Shown here piece by piece: positions 1-7,879 of a stretch of DNA of 26,300 bases. The position numbers and the translations under genes are program-made. The notes under the pieces were generated by a model. It had not been told where the DNA came from. It searched no databases and saw only the letters and a list, made by a program, of their open reading frames with translations. The first letter of the stretch is position 1, and every line of letters starts with the position of its first letter. Source of the stretch: a virus; IMG/VR virus record IMGVR_UViG_3300005613_000360, positions 1-26,300 of that record; one strand, 5' to 3'.

Positions 1-1160
1 TCGTCGAGAGCGGCGCGACCTTGCGCTTGAAGTTCCTCGGGCGTGAATCGGCTCGCGTCCGGCATCGCGTCGATCGCCGTTTGCAGCAAATCCGCCGCGT
101 CGCCTTCGGAAATCATGAAGTCGACGGACAAACTCGCGATTGCGTCGTCGAAGCCAAGCGACCCATCACGCACCTGCGAGGCGAGATCGCGGGCGTCGTC
201 CTCCATGCCATCGAGATCCGGCTCGATAGCCGAATCCTTTTCGTCGTCGTCGTCTTCGTCGTCGTCGTCTTCGTCGTCGTCGTATTCGTCGTCGTCGTAT
301 TCGTAGTTGCGATTGATTTCTGCCTCGCGTTCGTCAACCGCCCCTTCAATAATCTTTTCCGCGTCGGCAAACGACAAGCCGTGCATCGCAGCCAGTTCTT
401 CGGCAGCGTCTCCGATTTCCATTCGGCCTTCAGCGATTTCTTCCGCAAAGTCGGCTGCGTCAATGTCGACGTCATCCTCGGCGTCCGGTTGCTCCTCAAA
501 TGACCGATTTGGCTTTTTTGAAACATCTGGCGACTTCGTGTCATCAGAAGCCGCTTCCGACGCGGCCCGTTCCTCTTTTGTGGCAAACTTCCCGTCATTC
601 GCCCGCTTGATCTTTGACTCGTCAAAGGCAAAGGTCGCAGGCTCGACGTTGCGGACAAAGACCATCGGGGCGGCTCCTGTAGTCGCGTTGCGAGAGAATC
701 TCATATCGGGCAGCGGCCGGGCGGGCGTCTCACGGCCAAGCAGGGCCACCTCAGACAGGTAGCCGTCGGGCCAGATCTCGGCGGATCGTCGCGGGAAAGC
801 GCCAGACGCAATGTCCCGCTTGAATGTCTGCTCGGAAACGACAATATCGCCGACAATCATCGGCACGCCGGATCGGCCTTCGTATCGGATCTCGACGATA
901 TCGCCAAAGGATTCGTCCGGCGTATCCTGCCCCTCCCGCTGGTGCAGTTTGACGAGCTTCGGGTAAGCGCCGCGAGCCATATAGAACTTCGTGCGATCGA
1001 CGACGTCGCGGACCTTCTCGTCGTCCCACTTCCGCATCTCGTCGGCGTCTTCGCGGGAATCGTCGATTTCCGGGTCGTAGCCCGCGAAGAGTTCGACGTC
1101 CCGAATCAGGACTTTGCCTTCACCGTACGGCTCGGCGATGTGGGTTGCGGCGGTCGTCAT
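1..1160 (-). CDS. Phage capsid scaffold/protease-like protein, partial at left edge
   Basis: The frame is open from the ATG at 1160 to the window edge (386 codons, no stop), so the C-terminus is missing. The first ~155 residues have the look of phage capsid-assembly scaffold/protease proteins: a segment YPKLVKLHQ near residue 69, then a D..GDIVEIRYEG turn, and EVALLGRETP near 147-156, where the family usually reads EVALLG..PP. It should help assemble and mature the procapsid. The position directly after the portal and F-like genes fits the Mu-type head order, with the major capsid gene expected beyond the left edge. Residues ~170-285 are charged and low in complexity and contain a 22-residue run of only D, E and Y, then helical acidic sequence. 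A modest purine-rich site (AAAGGGTAGG) lies upstream. I did not identify catalytic residues, so protease activity is inferred from family resemblance and position only. Confidence 0.6.
   Translation of the reverse strand, partial: MTTAATHIAEPYGEGKVLIRDVELFAGYDPEIDDSREDADEMRKWDDEKVRDVVDRTKFYMARGAYPKLVKLHQREGQDTPDESFGDIVEIRYEGRSGVPMIVGDIVVSEQTFKRDIASGAFPRRSAEIWPDGYLSEVALLGRETPARPLPDMRFSRNATTGAAPMVFVRNVEPATFAFDESKIKRANDGKFATKEERAASEAASDDTKSPDVSKKPNRSFEEQPDAEDDVDIDAADFAEEIAEGRMEIGDAAEELAAMHGLSFADAEKIIEGAVDEREAEINRNYEYDDDEYDDDEDDDDEDDDDEKDSAIEPDLDGMEDDARDLASQVRDGSLGFDDAIASLSVDFMISEGDAADLLQTAIDAMPDASRFTPEELQAQGRAALD
240..305. repeat. GTC/TTC trinucleotide tract encoding a D/E/Y run
   Basis: Twenty-two consecutive triplets are only GTC, TTC or GTA on the plus strand. 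Read on the minus strand of the scaffold gene they give four-Asp blocks separated by Glu and Tyr. The near-perfect (GTC)n TTC pattern is prone to strand slippage. On the plus strand it makes an artificial poly-Val/Phe reading frame. Confidence 0.85.
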
Positions 1161-1164
1161 GGTT

Positions 1165-1527
1165 CTAACCTACCCTTTCGTCGGAGTCTGGAGATTGATT
1201 TTCCGCGTCCATTCGCGCTAATAGCGTTCGGCCGTCGTCGGTCAGCGTCAGGGAAAGCGACCGATGCGGAATGCCGTCCAGCAGGCCGGCATCAATCAGT
1301 CGCTGGACGATCCCGTGGACGGTCGACGGCGACTTGGCCGTCCGAGCCGCGATATTCGCGTATGTCGGGCTGTTCCAACGGGAGATGGTCTGGCATTCGT
1401 GAATGAGATCCGCAACCACGCGAAGCGTTTGCCGCTGAATCGCAGTAACGTCGGCGTAGTCGTCAGGCGGCGACAGCGGGGGTGATTCCGATCTTTCGGA
1501 ACCCGGGGTCGGGATAAAGCCCGGCAT
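1165..1527 (-). CDS. Small winged-helix DNA-binding protein inside the head operon
   Basis: About 120 aa from the ATG at 1527. The N-terminal ~25 residues are Pro/Ser-rich linker. The rest reads as a winged helix: a helix ending in VVADLIHEC, then a recognition unit TYANIAARTAKSPSTVHGI, then LIDAGLL, and a beta wing SLSLTLTDDGRTLLARMD. This resembles MarR or LexA-type DNA-binding domains, with no second domain. Its first 65 bases overlap the end of the F-like gene in another frame, and its stop lies 4 bases before the scaffold start. An upstream in-frame ATG at 1590 would extend it through sequence that is only a shadow of the F-like gene, so 1527 is preferred, though its ribosome site is weak. 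Mu-type phages usually carry a gpG-like protein at about this place. A transcription factor here is unusual. The DNA target is unknown. Confidence 0.7.
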   Translation of the reverse strand: MPGFIPTPGSERSESPPLSPPDDYADVTAIQRQTLRVVADLIHECQTISRWNSPTYANIAARTAKSPSTVHGIVQRLIDAGLLDGIPHRSLSLTLTDDGRTLLARMDAENQSPDSDERVG

Positions 1528-2536
1528 CAACGATTCGTTGCCGGTCCCCGTTGTAACGCCGGAGCGCTTGATGGTCGATTTGCCCTTCATCGTCAAAAAG
1601 TCCGAGTCGCCGCGCTTCTGAAGGAAGAACCGCCCGCAAGGCTCCGCGACAGTTGTAGCCGTTCGGCGGGACAAGATCCAAACGACGGATCTCGTCGACA
1701 GTGTTGATGTAGCCGTCCATCTGCCAGTGATATCCCGGGTTCGGGCCGCCCTTGCGGCCGTAGACGCCGCCCGGCGCCCCTCGGGTCCGGCGGTCCTTCG
1801 TCTCGACGATTCGGACCAGCGGAGCGACACGGCGGACGTCCCGGTCGGACAAAGCATCGGCCCGGGCGTTCCCGTTGGCTGCCATAAGATTCGTCCGATA
1901 AATCGTCTCCAGACGGTTATCCGTTAGGTTAGTGGCCCCCGCCAATCTGGCCCGGTCGATGAAATCCGGCAGGGTTTTCTCGCCTTCAACCTCGGGCATG
2001 CGGCCCCGGATAACGTCCGCAACGAGCGATTTCAGATTGACGACCGTTTCTAGATCGACGTCCGACACCCAAAACGCTGTCTCGATCGCCGCCCGAAACG
2101 CCACAGACCGCTTGACAAGGATCGGCAAGGCGGCGGCTGTTTCTCGGGACACGATCGCCGCTGCCGTCCGCATCGACGCCCGCGATAACCGATCGATTTC
2201 GGATCGGAGCCGGGGAATCCGAGACTCAAATTTCATCACCGCGTCGGCGTACGGCCCGACGAAGAAACGATCCGATCCGGTCGCCACGGATAACCCGGCG
2301 GTGTAGGACACCTCGCGTCGAAAGACCTCCACGCCTGCCCGAGTCAAAGCGTCCCAGACGTCGGCACGCCCGGCGACGTCGGCGAGTAGCAGCCCCCGGG
2401 CGGTGATCATCGCGAAATGCCGCGACGCTTCGTGAGCGTCCTCCCAGCGATTCTCCAGCATCGCCGCGATGAACTCGCGGTAGTGCGGGCGGGCCGCGTC
2501 CACAGCCGACGCAATCACCCGGCCGATATCACGCAT
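1463..2536 (-). CDS. Mu F-like head morphogenesis (minor capsid) protein
   Basis: 357 aa. Residues ~200-306 carry the SPP1 gp7/Mu F signature: LETIYRTNLMAANGNAR (about 209-224), then a basic loop and PPNGYNCRGALRAVLP (about 290-305), where the family has a PP-hPNCRC-type ending. The N-terminal half is helical and divergent. In Mu and SPP1 this protein enters the procapsid with the portal and affects DNA entry and head assembly. The ATG at 2536 overlaps the portal stop by 8 bases and is preceded by GGGGCGGA, so the two are probably translationally coupled. The C-terminus ends at 1463, past the start of the winged-helix gene. The family call is firm. The exact function is inferred from relatives. 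Confidence 0.88.
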   Translation of the reverse strand: MRDIGRVIASAVDAARPHYREFIAAMLENRWEDAHEASRHFAMITARGLLLADVAGRADVWDALTRAGVEVFRREVSYTAGLSVATGSDRFFVGPYADAVMKFESRIPRLRSEIDRLSRASMRTAAAIVSRETAAALPILVKRSVAFRAAIETAFWVSDVDLETVVNLKSLVADVIRGRMPEVEGEKTLPDFIDRARLAGATNLTDNRLETIYRTNLMAANGNARADALSDRDVRRVAPLVRIVETKDRRTRGAPGGVYGRKGGPNPGYHWQMDGYINTVDEIRRLDLVPPNGYNCRGALRAVLPSEARRLGLFDDEGQIDHQALRRYNGDRQRIVDAGLYPDPGFRKIGITPAVAA

Positions 2537-3971
2537 CGAAGTCCGCCCCGGTCAGACCGGCGAACTCATCCGTTTCCGGCGGTAGGGCGCCGTCCTCGGC
2601 GCCGGGCATCCCGCCGAATAGGGCATCGAGGCCGCCCATCCCGGCGTTGGGCGACAGCACCTCCTCATTGTTCTTGGGCTCGTCGATTCCGAGCCGCTGG
2701 CGAACCTGCCGGGCCGGGATCGACAGCCCCATGCCAAATGCCCGCTCGACGCCCGCCAGCCAATCGGCGGAGTCCGTGTCCTCGATTGCAAACTCAAGCC
2801 GGGGCTTGTAGGGGGTGTTCCCGAAGTTCCATTCGTGGAGAACGTGGACAAACTCAAACGTCAGCGTATCGGCGAGCGACATCGCATCGCCCTTGATGAT
2901 CCGCGTAAACGTTTCGGCGTGCTGGTCCCCGACCGACGATCCGAGGCCGGAGGACGTCGCCTCGGTTGTGGCCCGCTGACCAATGATGAGTTCCTTGATG
3001 AGGCCGGCGAGGAATTCGTCGATGATCTCCCGGTAGACCGACTGCGAACTCGTATTCGGTTCGTGGATTCGGATTCCGTAGGCATCGGGGTTGTTGGGGT
3101 CGACGGGCGAAAGAACCGAGACGTCGCCGACAAGATTGTCGAGAACGGATCGCATAGCCTCTTTCGCCTCGACGTTGCCCGCCGGATATCGGCCCTCGCG
3201 GATGCCCATCCCATAGCGTTCGTTGTAGGTCGTCCAAAGGCCGATTTGGGTATTGAGCATCAGCCAGAAGTACCACACGACGTCACGCAGGCCTCGACCG
3301 GCGTATACGAACCGGGCGTCGTAGGGCTCCTCGTAATCGGGGGCGGTCCGGTTAAACACGTGGACGACCGTTGCCTGCCGTTCGGCGCCAACAAGCGGAT
3401 GAACCCATCCCATATTCGCCACGACCTTTTCGCCGGGGTAGTTTTGGTTCACATAGAGCCCGACGTTGCCCTCGTCGTCGAAAGCGATTGAATCCCAGTG
3501 AAACGGCGTCCAAGTCGTCGGCGCAATCTTTCCGTTGGATGTCGGGGCGTAATGCACGTTGACAGCGGAAACCCCGCCCCAAACCGCTTCAAGCAGCGAC
3601 CGCATGAATTCGGTCGGCTGCCGAAGGTTTCGGACGATTAACGCCTCAAGTTCTTGTGCTTGCTGGACTTGGATCGGATCTTCCTCGTTCTCGGGGACGA
3701 TTGACCACGGGAGTTGCGCGACGGCGTACTGCCGCTGAAGCAGGGGCGACATAATTTGCGGATCGCGTCGCATCTCCCGCTGGAGATTGCGGTCCCGCCG
3801 GTAGGAGATATCCGACGAGAAAAGAATGTCCGAGGCGTACCTGAGGATTTGCCGCTGAAGGTTGTAGACCGATCGCGCGACGACGGTTCCTTGCCGGGGC
3901 GGCGGGGTGGCCCGCTCATCCGCCCAAAGGTTCGGTTGGTCGTTTGGCTCAACGCCGGGCATGGGGCTCAT
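2529..3971 (-). CDS. Portal protein, Mu gp29-like (DUF935)
   Basis: 480 aa from the ATG at 3971. It forms an ATGA overlap with the terminase stop and has AAGGA seven bases upstream. A longer frame begins with TTG at 4040, but that segment lies inside the terminase gene. DUF935 features appear in order: RDPQIMSPLLQRQYAVAQLPW with IVPEN (around residues 65-95, the 'exclusion of cargo at the ring' region), a tryptophan-rich WGGVSAVNV segment, ERYGMGIREGRYP (about 245-260), and ELIIGQRATTEA followed by GSSVGDQHAETF (about 325-355). The protein should form the dodecameric ring through which DNA is packaged and ejected. The C-terminus is acidic and Gly/Pro-rich. The gene sits between TerL and the F-like protein, as in Mu-type and many siphophage modules. 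The gene lies in a terminase module and no transposase is seen here, so Mu-like transposition is not implied. Confidence 0.92.
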   Translation of the reverse strand: MSPMPGVEPNDQPNLWADERATPPPRQGTVVARSVYNLQRQILRYASDILFSSDISYRRDRNLQREMRRDPQIMSPLLQRQYAVAQLPWSIVPENEEDPIQVQQAQELEALIVRNLRQPTEFMRSLLEAVWGGVSAVNVHYAPTSNGKIAPTTWTPFHWDSIAFDDEGNVGLYVNQNYPGEKVVANMGWVHPLVGAERQATVVHVFNRTAPDYEEPYDARFVYAGRGLRDVVWYFWLMLNTQIGLWTTYNERYGMGIREGRYPAGNVEAKEAMRSVLDNLVGDVSVLSPVDPNNPDAYGIRIHEPNTSSQSVYREIIDEFLAGLIKELIIGQRATTEATSSGLGSSVGDQHAETFTRIIKGDAMSLADTLTFEFVHVLHEWNFGNTPYKPRLEFAIEDTDSADWLAGVERAFGMGLSIPARQVRQRLGIDEPKNNEEVLSPNAGMGGLDALFGGMPGAEDGALPPETDEFAGLTGADFDA

Positions 3972-5431
3972 TGATACATCCTTCGGGGATCGCGGGACTT
4001 GCTTGGCCGACGATCGGATCGGTCGATCGTTTCCGCCCAACCGAGCGTAGCGGCGGCGTTTATCAGGTCAATCATGGTGTCAACGGTATCGTCGTGATCG
4101 CCTGCCGGAAAAGTCGTGACTTCATCGTAGTGGGATTGAAAATCCGCCCGCACCGTAAGTCGCCCATTCGCGCGAACGGCCGGAAGGTGATATCGGCCTG
4201 ACATCACGAACGGCTGGATTTCCGCCGCCCGCGTCACCTTGTCCGTTGCCCGGGGGACGCCGACGACCGGAAACGGGGCGTGGCGGTTGAAATCTTGCAC
4301 GAGGCCCATCTGCGGCCCGTTGCCCTCGGCGTAGGCGTATCGGACCCCCGCTTCCTTCATCCAGTCTATCGCGCGGTCCCGAAACTCGGGGTAAGTCAGC
4401 CGGGCGCGGAAAAGGCCCGTGGCAAATAGATGCCCGTCGCCTCGGCGGTCGCCGATGAGGCACACGGAATAGTCGGGGTTGCCGTCGCCCAGCCGCTTTT
4501 CTGTGAACGCGAAATCCAACGCCGCGACGCGAATCGTGTTGGATGGGCCTTCGGCGGTCGGCATCGGCGGCTCGTACAAAGCGGCGTCGAGCCATTCGCT
4601 TGGGAAGATTAGAACTTCGGACGATACCGGCTCCAGCAGCATCGCCCGGGCGTAGGCGACCGGCCCCCAGTCGGCCCGCCGCTCGGCGAGCAACTCCGGC
4701 GTGATCACCTCGGGCCACGGGGATTCCTCCGTGCCAATACAGGGACACCGAAGAAGCGAACCGTCCGGCCCGTGCTTTCGCCGCCAATCCGCCGTGATGT
4801 CATCCACGTGGTAGCAGGTGCCGACTTTGCGGAGGCACGGACGAACATCCGCCGATTCGTCCGCCATCGGCAGCCACGTATTCGCCCACGCCTCTTTCAC
4901 TTGCTCGCGTAGCGTCGCTTGTTGCACGGCGTTCCGAAGGTCGCAAATATCGTCCGCGACTATCAGATCCCAGCGACCACCGGCCCGGCCGAAGATGCCC
5001 CGAGCCTCAAACGTTGGGTCGCGTTGAATGCCGCCGCCCGGGAAATCGACCGACCACGCCCCCGACGCCGTTTCGCCACGCCGCAGGTTGACCGATGGGA
5101 ACACCCAACGGAACCGAGGCGAGCCAACGATTGCCCGCACCATTTTGCTTGTCTTGACGGCTTCGGGATCGGTCTGCTGGATGTACTTGATTCGGATCGA
5201 CGGCGTGTTCCCGATATCGAATGCCGTTCGCAAAGCCATCTGGACCGTTTTCCCGTGCCCTCGCGGAACCTCGACGTACGAATCGCGGTGAGTAGTCCAG
5301 TGCTTCTGCATCCGAACGTGGATGCGGCCCTGCTTTCGCCCGGTGATGAACGCGGCGAATAGATTCGGCGACGATCGAACTAAATACCGGACTTCCTCGG
5401 GCGTGCAGGATTCGATGGACGGGCTAATCAT
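3968..5431 (-). CDS. terL: Terminase large subunit (packaging ATPase-nuclease)
   Basis: 487 aa, typical TerL length. Walker A is VPRGHGKT (residues ~55-62), Walker B with catalytic acid is WDLIVADDI (~154-162), and a coupling-type segment VGTCYHVDD follows (~203-211). The RNase H-like nuclease domain shows AALDFAF (D306), AYAEGNG (E369) and GDHDDTVD (~444-451), the expected acidic triad. It pumps DNA into the procapsid through the portal and cuts concatemers. The start ATG at 5431 overlaps the small-subunit stop by 8 bases, and its stop overlaps the portal start as ATGA, so TerS-TerL-portal form one translational unit. No ribosome site stronger than GAGATC is seen, which fits coupling. All catalytic motifs look intact. 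Whether packaging is by cos or headful cannot be read from the sequence. Confidence 0.96.
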   Translation of the reverse strand: MISPSIESCTPEEVRYLVRSSPNLFAAFITGRKQGRIHVRMQKHWTTHRDSYVEVPRGHGKTVQMALRTAFDIGNTPSIRIKYIQQTDPEAVKTSKMVRAIVGSPRFRWVFPSVNLRRGETASGAWSVDFPGGGIQRDPTFEARGIFGRAGGRWDLIVADDICDLRNAVQQATLREQVKEAWANTWLPMADESADVRPCLRKVGTCYHVDDITADWRRKHGPDGSLLRCPCIGTEESPWPEVITPELLAERRADWGPVAYARAMLLEPVSSEVLIFPSEWLDAALYEPPMPTAEGPSNTIRVAALDFAFTEKRLGDGNPDYSVCLIGDRRGDGHLFATGLFRARLTYPEFRDRAIDWMKEAGVRYAYAEGNGPQMGLVQDFNRHAPFPVVGVPRATDKVTRAAEIQPFVMSGRYHLPAVRANGRLTVRADFQSHYDEVTTFPAGDHDDTVDTMIDLINAAATLGWAETIDRSDRRPSKSRDPRRMYQ

Positions 5432-5756
5432 CGGCGGATCTCAGGAGATCGTTCATCGCCTCGACGGCGGCGTCGTCCAACGGCGCGGTTTCATTCTCGG
5501 ATATTAGCGGATCGACTTCCGGCGCCCGTCCCTCGGTGCGGTCGAGGATTTCCTTGAAGAATCGAAAGTCTCCTTCCGCCGCAGCCCGGACGGCACGCCG
5601 GGCAAGCATTTCCTTGATTGTTTTCCCGGTCAGTCGCCCCCCGCGATCGACGGCTTCCTCGTTCAAGACTTCCCGAAGGATCTCCGACAACGTTCGGCCC
5701 AACGGGCGCCCGCGGCGGTTGATCCTCGGATCGCCTTTCACAAATCGGCCGGACAT
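5424..5756 (-). CDS. DUF5681-type protein, probable terminase small subunit
   Basis: 110 aa from the ATG at 5756. A TTG 42 bases upstream keeps the frame open but is less likely. The N-terminus GRFVKGDPRINRRGRP is the hallmark of DUF5681 proteins, usually found just before phage terminase large subunits. It is followed by helical sequence with TLSEILREVL and GDFRFFKEILDRTEGRAP, and an acidic tail. The gene overlaps the TerL start by 8 bases. By position it should recognise the packaging site and recruit TerL, though DUF5681 proteins have little direct experimental support. Upstream lies a plus-strand gene, so there is no close minus-strand neighbour for ~280 bases and a promoter or long leader may lie in 5757-6035. 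Confidence 0.82.
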   Translation of the reverse strand: MSGRFVKGDPRINRRGRPLGRTLSEILREVLNEEAVDRGGRLTGKTIKEMLARRAVRAAAEGDFRFFKEILDRTEGRAPEVDPLISENETAPLDDAAVEAMNDLLRSADD

Positions 5757-5806
5757 TTCTTCGTCTTTTCCGTGGGAAGATATTGACTCGGCGGGCAAAC
5801 TATCCG

Positions 5807-6055
5807 ATGATGACCACCATGAAGCACCACATCCGTCGTCAAATCAACGCCTTCCCGTATTTCAAGGTCGCCACGCACGACCCGCGCAGCTTTTGCTTCC
5901 GCGACGGCAAGCGGGCGTACGAAACGGAAGAAGCGGCTCACCTCGCGGCCGTCAAGTCCGGCCCGGGTCGGTATCGAATCTCCCGGGTCGACGAGGACGG
6001 CCGGACGGATCTCCAGCCTTTCGACGTCATCGACATCACGACGCCTGTTCGCTGA
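5807..6055 (+). CDS. Small hypothetical protein, opposite to the late operon
   Basis: About 82 aa from the ATG at 5807; further in-frame ATGs occur at 5810 and 5819, so the exact start is uncertain. A small basic-aromatic N-terminal half (FPYFKVATHDPRSFCF) is followed by RDGKRAYETEEAAHLAAV and a short beta-like end RYRISRVDEDG. The composition and the strong third-position C/G pattern look coding on the plus strand, while the antisense frame does not look like a folded protein. It is the only plus-strand gene in the leftmost 14 kb, divergent from TerS and converging on the methyltransferase gene with a 20-base overlap. GGCGGG upstream is a weak ribosome-site candidate. I do not recognise the family. 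It could be a host-interaction protein, perhaps expressed early from its own promoter. Confidence 0.65.
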   Translation: MMTTMKHHIRRQINAFPYFKVATHDPRSFCFRDGKRAYETEEAAHLAAVKSGPGRYRISRVDEDGRTDLQPFDVIDITTPVR

Positions 6056-7556
6056 TTTCGGCAAGGGCGGTCGGCTCGCCGCACGCCTTTGTCGCCTCGG
6101 TCGGGTCGCCCTTCACGAAAACGAGGACGTTTTGGTGGGTCTTGCCCATCTTCCGGCCCGACACGAACTGCTTCGCGGCACGGATCGGCAACGATCCCAG
6201 CGGGGTCACAAGGATCGCCTCGTTGTAGAGGCTCGCACCGGCGTCCTGAAACGCGGCGATAGTTTGCGACACGAAGTTGCGGTAAATCCCTTTCTTGTCG
6301 CGAACGTCCCCCACTACAAACGCGGCGAAGCGATTTGGCCGAAGTCGGGCGACGGCGGCGGCGATGATTTCCCGATAGGCGACGAGGAAATCGTCATCTT
6401 CCATCGCGGATAAATCGTCCGGGTTGTCGGAATAGTTTTCAAGGTCGTAATACGGCGGGCAAGACATCACAAAGTCGGCCGATTCGGTGATCGTCGGGAC
6501 TATTTCCCGCGAGTCCCCGCAGATCCACGTTGGGGCAATCGGCGTTTCTTCAACCGGGCCATCGGGATTGGCGGTGGCGATTCGGTTCCATTGATCGCGA
6601 TTCGCGTCAATCTGCTGGGCCGACAAATCAACGCCGATGTACGCGCGGCCGAGCAGCCCGGTAACCACCCCGCGAACCGATCCGCCCGCAAAAGGGTCAA
6701 GGACGGAGCCTCCCGCCGGCGAAAACCATCGGATGAGCAGTTCGGTGAGAACCGGATCAAAAACGGAGGTGCCGGACCCAGACAAGCCGCCTTCGGGGAT
6801 CACCAGATAGTCGGCCTCAAACTCTGCGTTGGATAGTTTCCGCCCGACGGATTTCTCGGCATCGGTTTTCTGCTGGTAGTAATCGGGAACGCGGCCGGAA
6901 AGGCTTTGTAGCGTCAACGCTTCCCCGCCCTTCTTTTCCTCGTTGTACCCAGCAATTCGCGCGGGCAAATCTGCCCACCCTCCGATCAAATCCTCTCCGC
7001 GTCCGAGTTCGGATCGGATACCGAGCGCAATCCAAGCCCGCTTCCGGTTCTGCCACCATCCCTCGCGGGCGTTGAGTACTGTGAACGGCGGCGCCCCAAA
7101 TCGTTCAGCGAGGGTCGTCGTTTCAGGGCTGTTTTCGTCGTCGGTTGGCACGTCGTCCAAAAGCAAATCGGACAGGTCGTCGTCGTCCCAGCCGATCCGA
7201 AGATCCTCGTCGAGCCCGGCGATTTGGGCGGCAAGGGCTGCTTGGTCCCATTCGGCAAGTTCGGCGGTCCGGTTGTCGGCGATTGCAAAAGCGATGGCTT
7301 CCGGGCCGGTCAAGTCGGTTCGCACGACGTCGATATCGGTCCATCCGAGCCTTTTCGCGGCGGCGTGGGTGCCGTTGCCCGCAACGATAATACCTCGGCC
7401 GTCAACGACGATCGGCTTTTGCTGCCCGAACGCTTGCAAAGAATCGGCGATGGCGTCTAGGTTCTTTTCCGGGTGAAGTCTGACGTTCGCCGGATCGGGT
7501 CGAACCGACTCAACCGAAACGCGCTCAACCACCATCGCCTTTACGGCCTCGCTCAT
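6036..7556 (-). CDS. ParB-like domain fused to DNA methyltransferase
   Basis: 506 aa from the ATG at 7556, which has GGGAGGA five bases upstream; the neighbouring TTG is not needed. Residues ~11-105 form a ParB/Srx-like domain (VRPDPANVR, IIVAGNGTHAAAKRLGW, IADNRTAE), the arrangement common in phage ParB-methylase proteins. An acidic linker (WDDDDLSD) and a middle region of ~100 residues follow. The methyltransferase part has the S-adenosylmethionine motif VLDPFAGGSVRG (285-296) with YIGVDLS, and the catalytic motif SCPPYYDLE (365-373), typical of amino-methyltransferases making N6-adenine or N4-cytosine. No restriction endonuclease lies beside it, so it is probably an orphan enzyme that protects phage DNA or changes its regulation. 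The target sequence and base cannot be deduced. It lies upstream of the packaging genes, after a 107-base gap with a hairpin. Confidence 0.92.
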   Translation of the reverse strand: MSEAVKAMVVERVSVESVRPDPANVRLHPEKNLDAIADSLQAFGQQKPIVVDGRGIIVAGNGTHAAAKRLGWTDIDVVRTDLTGPEAIAFAIADNRTAELAEWDQAALAAQIAGLDEDLRIGWDDDDLSDLLLDDVPTDDENSPETTTLAERFGAPPFTVLNAREGWWQNRKRAWIALGIRSELGRGEDLIGGWADLPARIAGYNEEKKGGEALTLQSLSGRVPDYYQQKTDAEKSVGRKLSNAEFEADYLVIPEGGLSGSGTSVFDPVLTELLIRWFSPAGGSVLDPFAGGSVRGVVTGLLGRAYIGVDLSAQQIDANRDQWNRIATANPDGPVEETPIAPTWICGDSREIVPTITESADFVMSCPPYYDLENYSDNPDDLSAMEDDDFLVAYREIIAAAVARLRPNRFAAFVVGDVRDKKGIYRNFVSQTIAAFQDAGASLYNEAILVTPLGSLPIRAAKQFVSGRKMGKTHQNVLVFVKGDPTEATKACGEPTALAEISEQAS

Positions 7557-7606
7557 CAAAATCCTCCCATATTTCTGATGCCTTAGTCGGGATTACCCGT
7601 TCACCC

Positions 7607-7637
7607 GCCTGCGGCGTGCAACGCAGAGGCCGCAGGC
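7607..7637. other. Inverted repeat between small genes and methyltransferase
   Basis: Arms GCCTGCGGC (7607-7615) and GCCGCAGGC (7629-7637) are perfect 9-bp complements around a 13-base loop. They lie in the 107-base gap ahead of the methyltransferase gene on the minus strand. There is no T run after it on the minus strand, so it is not a standard intrinsic terminator. It may be an RNA processing or pausing site, or an operator. The rest of 7557-7663 shows only the methyltransferase ribosome site. Confidence 0.5.
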
Positions 7638-7663
7638 AGGGGGGAACAGGGGTAGGTTCAACG

Positions 7664-7879
7664 TCACCAGACAGGCGGCGGAGGGACGTCCCGGGGAAGC
7701 GTTTGTCGGCCGGTCGGCTGGCTAACGTCTACGAGGCGCAGTTGGGGAACCCCGCCAAGCGCCGCAATCGCATCCCACGCATCAGTCGTTGTGAGATCGG
7801 GCCGGACCGGCGGCGCCTTTCCGATTTCGTCCTCGGAATAAGTCGGCCGGGAGTTCCTTTCATCGCGGGCCGGATTCAT
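7664..7879 (-). CDS. Small hypothetical protein
   Basis: 71 aa from the ATG at 7879, which overlaps the upstream gene's stop as ATGA. A GAAAGGAAACC segment upstream provides a ribosome site. The sequence starts polar and charged, carries EDEIGKAPPVRPDLTTTDAWDAIAALGG and ends Pro-rich (PRDVPPPPVW). No membrane segment, signal peptide or cysteine pattern is present, and I do not recognise the family. It is the last gene of a run of small overlapping genes before the methyltransferase. Its gene status rests on the tight overlap and ribosome site more than on sequence. Confidence 0.55.
   Translation of the reverse strand: MNPARDERNSRPTYSEDEIGKAPPVRPDLTTTDAWDAIAALGGVPQLRLVDVSQPTGRQTLPRDVPPPPVW

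Noticed and set aside
21-503. Plus-strand frame with poly-Val/Phe
   Set aside because: It is the antisense reading of the acidic GTC/TTC tract of the scaffold gene and has no start signal or protein character.
1528-1857. N-terminal extension of the winged-helix frame
   Set aside because: Its residues are Arg/Ser/Thr-rich and mirror the F-like gene in another frame, so only the part from 1527 is treated as coding.
3972-4040. Longer portal start at 4040
   Set aside because: It starts with TTG inside the terminase; the ATG at 3971 has a strong ribosome site and an ATGA overlap.
2529-5431. Mu-like transposable phage identity
   Set aside because: Only the portal and F-like proteins are Mu-type; a conventional terminase is present and no transposase, MuB or Mu-end-like repeat was seen here.
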